This document shows positions 60,489 to 64,000 of a stretch of DNA of 64,000 nt, piece by piece; the first letter of the stretch is position 1; each line of letters starts with the position of its first letter. A program made the translations under genes and the position numbers. The DNA comes from [Actinomadura] parvosata subsp. kistnae (lineage in GTDB: Bacteria; Actinomycetota; Actinomycetes; Streptosporangiales; Streptosporangiaceae). The stretch spans positions 1,178,001 to 1,242,000 of the forward strand of contig NZ_OOHJ01000022.1 of NCBI RefSeq assembly GCF_900323885.1. Direction: 5' to 3'. The notes beneath the pieces were generated by a model. It saw only the letters and a program-made list of their open reading frames with translations. It was not told the origin of the DNA and made no database searches.

Positions 60489-61157
60489 ATGGACGAACTA
60501 ATCAAGTACGCCCCCGACCTCGGCCTCGGATTCCTCGAGAACGTCAAGCTGTCGATCGTCGCCGCGATCGCCTCCTTGATCCTCGGCACGATCCTCGTGG
60601 CGATGCGGGTCTCACCCACGCCGGTGCTGCGGGCGGCCGGCACCCTCTACGTCAACGTGGTGCGCAACACGCCGCTCACGCTGGTGCTGGCGTTCTCGGC
60701 GCTGGGGTTGAGCGACCAGCTCGGCCTGGTCTTCTCCGAGACGCCGACGACCAACTCGTTCTGGATCGTGTCGATGGGCCTGTCGGTCTACACCGCGGCC
60801 TTCGTGTGTGAGGCGCTGCGGGCCGGCGTGAACACGGTGCCGATGGGCCAGGCCGAGGCGGCCAGGGCCATCGGGCTGACGTTCACGCAGTCGCTGACGA
60901 TGATCATCCTGCCGCAGGCGTTCCGTGCGGTCATCGCGCCGCTGGGCAGCGTGATGATCGCCATGATCAAGAACACCACGGTCGCGACCGCCGGCGGCTT
61001 CCTGCTCGAATCCGCGGCGGTCATGAAGATCACCTTCGACACCACCGGCGCGTCGATCCCGATCTTCCTCGGCATCGTCGTCGCGTTCATGGCGCTGACC
61101 ATGCCGATCGGGTTCTTCACCGGCTGGCTGGCGCGGCGGATGGCGGTGGTCCGATGA
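60489..61157 (+). CDS. gluC: Glutamate ABC transporter permease
   Basis: A 222-residue HisM/GlnP-type permease: about five TM helices (NVKLSIVAAIASLILGTILV near the start) and the EAA loop (AEAARAIGLTFTQSLTMIIL, PQAFRAVIAPLGS). RBS GGTGGAG. The stop overlaps the gluD start. Confidence 0.94.
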   Translation: MDELIKYAPDLGLGFLENVKLSIVAAIASLILGTILVAMRVSPTPVLRAAGTLYVNVVRNTPLTLVLAFSALGLSDQLGLVFSETPTTNSFWIVSMGLSVYTAAFVCEALRAGVNTVPMGQAEAARAIGLTFTQSLTMIILPQAFRAVIAPLGSVMIAMIKNTTVATAGGFLLESAAVMKITFDTTGASIPIFLGIVVAFMALTMPIGFFTGWLARRMAVVR

Positions 61158-62071
61158 GCACCTCCGTCCTGTTCGACGCGCCGGGCCCGCGCGGGCGCAT
61201 CCGCAACCACACGCTGACGGTGATCAGCGTCATCGCGGTCGGCGCCGTGCTGTACGGCATTTACCGCGGCTTCGACGCCAAGGGCCAGTTCGAGGGCAAG
61301 ATCTGGCAGCCGTTCCTGCAGTGGGAGACGTGGAACTTCTACATCATCCCCGGCCTGATCGGCACCCTGCGGGCGGCGGCCGTGGCGGCGGTGCTCGCGC
61401 TGGCGTTCGGCGCGATCTTCGGCCTGGCCAGGCTCTCCGACCACGCGTGGATCCGGATCCCGGCCGGCGTGGTGGTCGAGGTGTTCAGGGCCATCCCGCT
61501 GCTGCTGCTGATCTTCTTCATCTTCTACCTGGCGCCCATGATCGCCGGTGGCGGCGACTACGCCTTCATCGCGGTCGTGCTCGGCCTGACCCTCTACAAC
61601 GGCTCGGTGCTGGCCGAGGTCGTCAGGGCGGGCGTGCACGCGGTGCCCAGGGGGCAGGCGGAGGCCGCGTACGCGGTGGGCATGCGCAAGAACCAGGTGA
61701 TGCGGCTGGTGCTGCTGCCCCAGGCCGTCACCGCGATGATGCCCGCGATCGTCAGCCAGCTCGTGGTGCTGCTCAAGGACACCGCGCTCGGCTACATCAT
61801 CGCCTACGTCGACCTGCTCAACACCGGCTTCAAGATCCTGCCGGCCCGGTTCTTCGGCTCGCTGATCCCGGCGGCCATCGTGATCGGCGTCATCTACCTG
61901 GCACTCAACCTGGCGCTGAGCCGCCTGGCCACGTGGCTGGAGGGGCGCAGCAGGCGCAGCCGCAAGACCGCGGCCCGCCCGGTCGCGGCGCCCGGCTCGG
62001 CCGAGGTGAGCGTCGGCGCCGGTCAGGGCACCGAGGGCGGCGGTCTGGCGCCCGACAAGCCCCTGGAGTAG
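61154..62071 (+). CDS. gluD: Glutamate ABC transporter permease
   Basis: A 305-residue permease, longer than GluC by an N-terminal extension and a C-terminal Arg/Ala/Gly-rich tail (RSRRSRKTAARPVAAPGSAE). The EAA loop reads AEAAYAVGMRKNQVMRLVLL, PQAVTAMMPAIVSQ. The ATG overlaps gluC by 4 bp. A terminator-like hairpin follows. Confidence 0.94.
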   Translation: MSTSVLFDAPGPRGRIRNHTLTVISVIAVGAVLYGIYRGFDAKGQFEGKIWQPFLQWETWNFYIIPGLIGTLRAAAVAAVLALAFGAIFGLARLSDHAWIRIPAGVVVEVFRAIPLLLLIFFIFYLAPMIAGGGDYAFIAVVLGLTLYNGSVLAEVVRAGVHAVPRGQAEAAYAVGMRKNQVMRLVLLPQAVTAMMPAIVSQLVVLLKDTALGYIIAYVDLLNTGFKILPARFFGSLIPAAIVIGVIYLALNLALSRLATWLEGRSRRSRKTAARPVAAPGSAEVSVGAGQGTEGGGLAPDKPLE

Positions 62072-62078
62072 TGCTTTC

Positions 62079-62107
62079 CGGGCGGCGGGCGTCATGCTCG
62101 CCGCCCG
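62079..62107 (+). terminator. Hairpin at the end of gluABCD
   Basis: CGGGCGGCG, an 11-base loop, CGCCGCCCG: a perfect 9-bp stem beginning 7 bp after the gluD stop. It separates gluD from the second binding-protein gene. Confidence 0.75.
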
Positions 62108-62168
62108 AGATGTCAAACAAAGCCCCAATCCGCATTTCGGCCCGGGCCGGCGCGGGTATGCGGGCAGC

Positions 62169-63011
62169 ATGCGCAGGGCGGCGCTCGCGGGGGCGGCTGT
62201 GACGGTGGGGCTGGCCGCGTGTGGCGGCGGCGGCTCGTACGCCACGGTCGTCGACAAGATCAAGAACACCGGCACGGTCGTCGTCGGCACCAAGTGGGAC
62301 CAGCCGAGCCTCGGCCTGAAGATCGGGCAGGGCGAGCCGCAGGGCTTCGACGCCGACGTCGCCCGCTACATCGTCCACCACCTCACCGGCGGCGACGTCC
62401 GCATCACGTGGCGCGAGTCGCCGTCGTCCACCCGCGAGGCGCTGCTCCAGAACGGCACCGTGGACATGATCGTCGCCTCCTACTCCATCACGGAGTCACG
62501 CAAGCCCAAGGTGACGTTCGGCGGCCCGTACGCGATCGTCCCCCAGGACACCATGGTCAGGGCCGACGACACCAGCATCCGCCAGGTGAACGACCTGCGC
62601 GGCAAGCGCATCTGCCTGGCCGAGGGCTCCAACTCGTACCGGCGGATCGTGGACCCGCCGCCCGACGGCAAGCTGAACCTGCCGGCCCACCTGGTGCGGG
62701 CCGCGAACTACTCCGACTGCGTCCGCAAGCTCGAAAACCGCCAGCTGGACGCGGTCAGCACCGAGAACCTCCTCCTGGCGGGGTTCGCCGAGCAGGAGCC
62801 CGGCCGCTTCCGGCTGCTCAACCAGCCGATCACGGACGAAAAATGGGCCGTCGGGCTGAGGAAGGGCGACACCGCCACCTGCGAGGCCGTCAACGCCGCC
62901 ATCGCCCGCATGTGGCACGACGGCACCACCACCCGGTTGCTGCGCAAATGGTTCGGCAAGACCGATCTCGTGCTGCCCTCCACCCTGCCGCGCCCCGAAG
63001 GCTGCCCCTGA
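62169..63011 (+). CDS. Second GluB-like amino-acid-binding lipoprotein
   Basis: A 280-residue paralogue of GluB. Lipobox VGLAACGGGG, VVVGTKWDQPSLGLKIGQG, GFDADVARYIV, YSITESRKPKVTFGGPY, KRICLAEGSNSYRRIVDPPP: nearly the same architecture, with an Arg-richer composition. It lies behind the gluABCD terminator with no permease of its own, so it probably feeds the same permease with another ligand or serves as a sensor (inference). ATG 62169 is chosen as the signal peptide start. The 3' end takes part in a tandem repeat. Confidence 0.92.
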   Translation: MRRAALAGAAVTVGLAACGGGGSYATVVDKIKNTGTVVVGTKWDQPSLGLKIGQGEPQGFDADVARYIVHHLTGGDVRITWRESPSSTREALLQNGTVDMIVASYSITESRKPKVTFGGPYAIVPQDTMVRADDTSIRQVNDLRGKRICLAEGSNSYRRIVDPPPDGKLNLPAHLVRAANYSDCVRKLENRQLDAVSTENLLLAGFAEQEPGRFRLLNQPITDEKWAVGLRKGDTATCEAVNAAIARMWHDGTTTRLLRKWFGKTDLVLPSTLPRPEGCP

Positions 63012-63090
63012 TCGCGTCCCCGCACCCTGAAGGCTGCCCCTGATCGCCTCCCCGCACCCCTGAAGGTCGTCCCTGATCCGGGGACCGGTC
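62997..63090 (+). repeat. 32-33 bp tandem repeat at the 3' end of the second gluB-like gene
   Basis: GAAGGCTGCCCCTGATCGC recurs at 62997 and 63029, and a variant (GAAGGTCGTCCCTGATC) at 63062. Copy 1 contains the gene's last codons and stop, so the end of the coding region has been duplicated into the spacer, as at 31645-31803. Confidence 0.85.
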
Positions 63091-63124
63091 CGCACTCGGA
63101 GCGATCTTCCGGCAGGATGCGGGT

Positions 63125-64000
63125 ATGCCTTTCTGGCCCTCCCCCATATCGACCAGAGACGTGGCCGGTTCCAGCGTCCGTCCCGGCTGGCCCGTGGCCA
63201 TGGGCGGCCGCGTGTGGTGGACCGAGGACCGTCCCGACGAGGGCGGGCGCACCGTGATCGTCCGCCGCGCCGCCGACGGCACCCGCCGCGACCTGCTGCC
63301 CGCACCCTGGTGCGCGCGCACCCGCGTGCACGAGTACGGCGGCCGGCCCTACGCCGTGACCCCCGATGGCGACGTGGTCTTCGCCAACCTGAAGGATCAG
63401 CGCCTCTACCTCCTGGCCGACGGCGGCGAGCCGCGGCCCCTCACCGACGACGGCTGCCGCTACGCCGACCTGCTCGTGCACGACGGCCAGGTGTGGTGCG
63501 TGCGCGAGCACCACGACGAGAACGGCAAGGTCACCAGGGCCGTCGTCGCCATCCCGCTCGACGGCGGTGAGCCGCGCGTGTGGGCCTCCGGCAGCGACTT
63601 CTACGCGAGCCCCGCCATCTCCCCCGACGGGCGGCATCTCGCCTATGTCTGCTGGAACCACCCCCGCATGCCCTGGGACGGCACCGAGCTGCGCGTCGTC
63701 CCCCTGACCGGCGGCCCCGCCTGGACCGTGCGCGGCGGCCACTCCGAGTCCGTCCTGGCCCCCTCCTGGAAGGACGACTCACGGCTCTACCTCGTCTCCG
63801 ACGCCTCCGGCTGGTGGAACCTCTACGAGATCGGCCTCCATGGCGACGGCGCGCGGGCGCTGCACCCCGCCGAGGAGGAGTTCACGCTGCCGCCGTGGCA
63901 GCTCGGCGGCCGGCCGTACGCGGCGCTCCCCGACGGGCGCCTCGCGGTCCTGCACGGGCGCGGCGACCTGCGGCTCGGGCTGCTCGACCCCGGCTCCGGC
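63125..64000 (+). CDS. S9-family (prolyl oligopeptidase-like) peptidase, 5' part
   Basis: The first 292 codons; the gene runs off the right edge. Starts MPFWPSPISTRDVAGSSVRP. Beta-propeller blades are visible (RTRVHEYGGRPYAVTPDGDV, LYLLADGGEPRPLTDDG, YASPAISPDGRHLAYVCWNH, LAPSWKDDSRLYLVSDASGW). This fits the DPP/POP-type S9 family, whose alpha/beta-hydrolase domain would follow. No signal peptide. The catalytic part is outside the window. Confidence 0.85.
   Translation, partial: MPFWPSPISTRDVAGSSVRPGWPVAMGGRVWWTEDRPDEGGRTVIVRRAADGTRRDLLPAPWCARTRVHEYGGRPYAVTPDGDVVFANLKDQRLYLLADGGEPRPLTDDGCRYADLLVHDGQVWCVREHHDENGKVTRAVVAIPLDGGEPRVWASGSDFYASPAISPDGRHLAYVCWNHPRMPWDGTELRVVPLTGGPAWTVRGGHSESVLAPSWKDDSRLYLVSDASGWWNLYEIGLHGDGARALHPAEEEFTLPPWQLGGRPYAALPDGRLAVLHGRGDLRLGLLDPGSG

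Noticed and set aside
1..64000. Insertion sequences, prophage genes, tRNA or rRNA genes
   Set aside because: No transposase, integrase or phage structural motif and no tRNA cloverleaf or rRNA sequence was recognised by eye; a dedicated scan could still find a short RNA gene.

Overview
The window is GC-rich (about 70% by eye), with dense genes, many GTG and a few TTG starts, and frequent 4-bp stop/start overlaps. It contains the actinomycete genes hflX, dapF, miaA, miaB and gluABCD, a heterotetrameric-type sarcosine oxidase operon, ComEA/ComEC and several IclR regulators. This fits a filamentous high-GC actinomycete, most likely Streptosporangiales (Nonomuraea-like). That placement is an inference from gene content, not a computed result. 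No tRNA, rRNA, IS element, phage gene or CRISPR array was recognised.

Left part (1-12.4 kb, minus strand). An operon of a cobalamin-type radical SAM enzyme resembling tryptophan C-methyltransferase TsrM, a Fem/GNAT-fold transferase and an MFS exporter runs off the left edge. Its upstream region is poorer in G+C. Next comes hutI-degV-comEA-comEC, in which comEC, comEA, degV and the spacers carry minisatellite-like tandem repeats. ComEC has 20 tandem octapeptides inserted in its membrane domain and an apparent N-terminal frameshift.

12.9-21.4 kb. hflX and a DUF4097-like lipoprotein lie on the minus strand. A glycolate/glyoxylate operon (aceB, glcD, glcE, glcF, iclR) lies on the plus strand: glycolate is oxidised to glyoxylate, then condensed with acetyl-CoA to malate. 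glcE is frameshifted.

21.4-36.3 kb. A NarL-type two-component pair (kinase frameshifted) stands opposite an ABC exporter, a frameshifted S41 protease lipoprotein and an alpha/beta-hydrolase lipoprotein. These are followed by an IclR regulator, a DUF2277 protein, a metzincin-like protein without a signal peptide, and an EEP nuclease. An OmpR-type two-component system with a PepSY protein follows; 11-bp-spaced TAAGGC repeats lie upstream of the regulator and of the PepSY gene. A secreted EEP nuclease and an HNH lipoprotein close the section.

36.3-51 kb. Dimethylglycine oxidase, soxB, soxD and a fused soxA-soxG form one minus-strand operon with 4-bp overlaps, for stepwise demethylation of dimethylglycine to glycine. 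Then come a GNAT protein, a two-HTH regulator, a cupin/TetR pair with three copies of one palindrome between them, an SDR, a large helical-repeat protein and an SCO6745-like protein.

51-64 kb. ogt-miaA-dapF, rnz head-to-head with ogt, an extradiol-dioxygenase-like protein, a PEP-mutase-family enzyme, two low-complexity membrane-anchored proteins, miaB, gluABCD with a second GluB-like lipoprotein, and the start of an S9 peptidase. Four apparent single-base frameshifts, three clearly in G/C runs, suggest either assembly errors or real decay; raw reads would decide.
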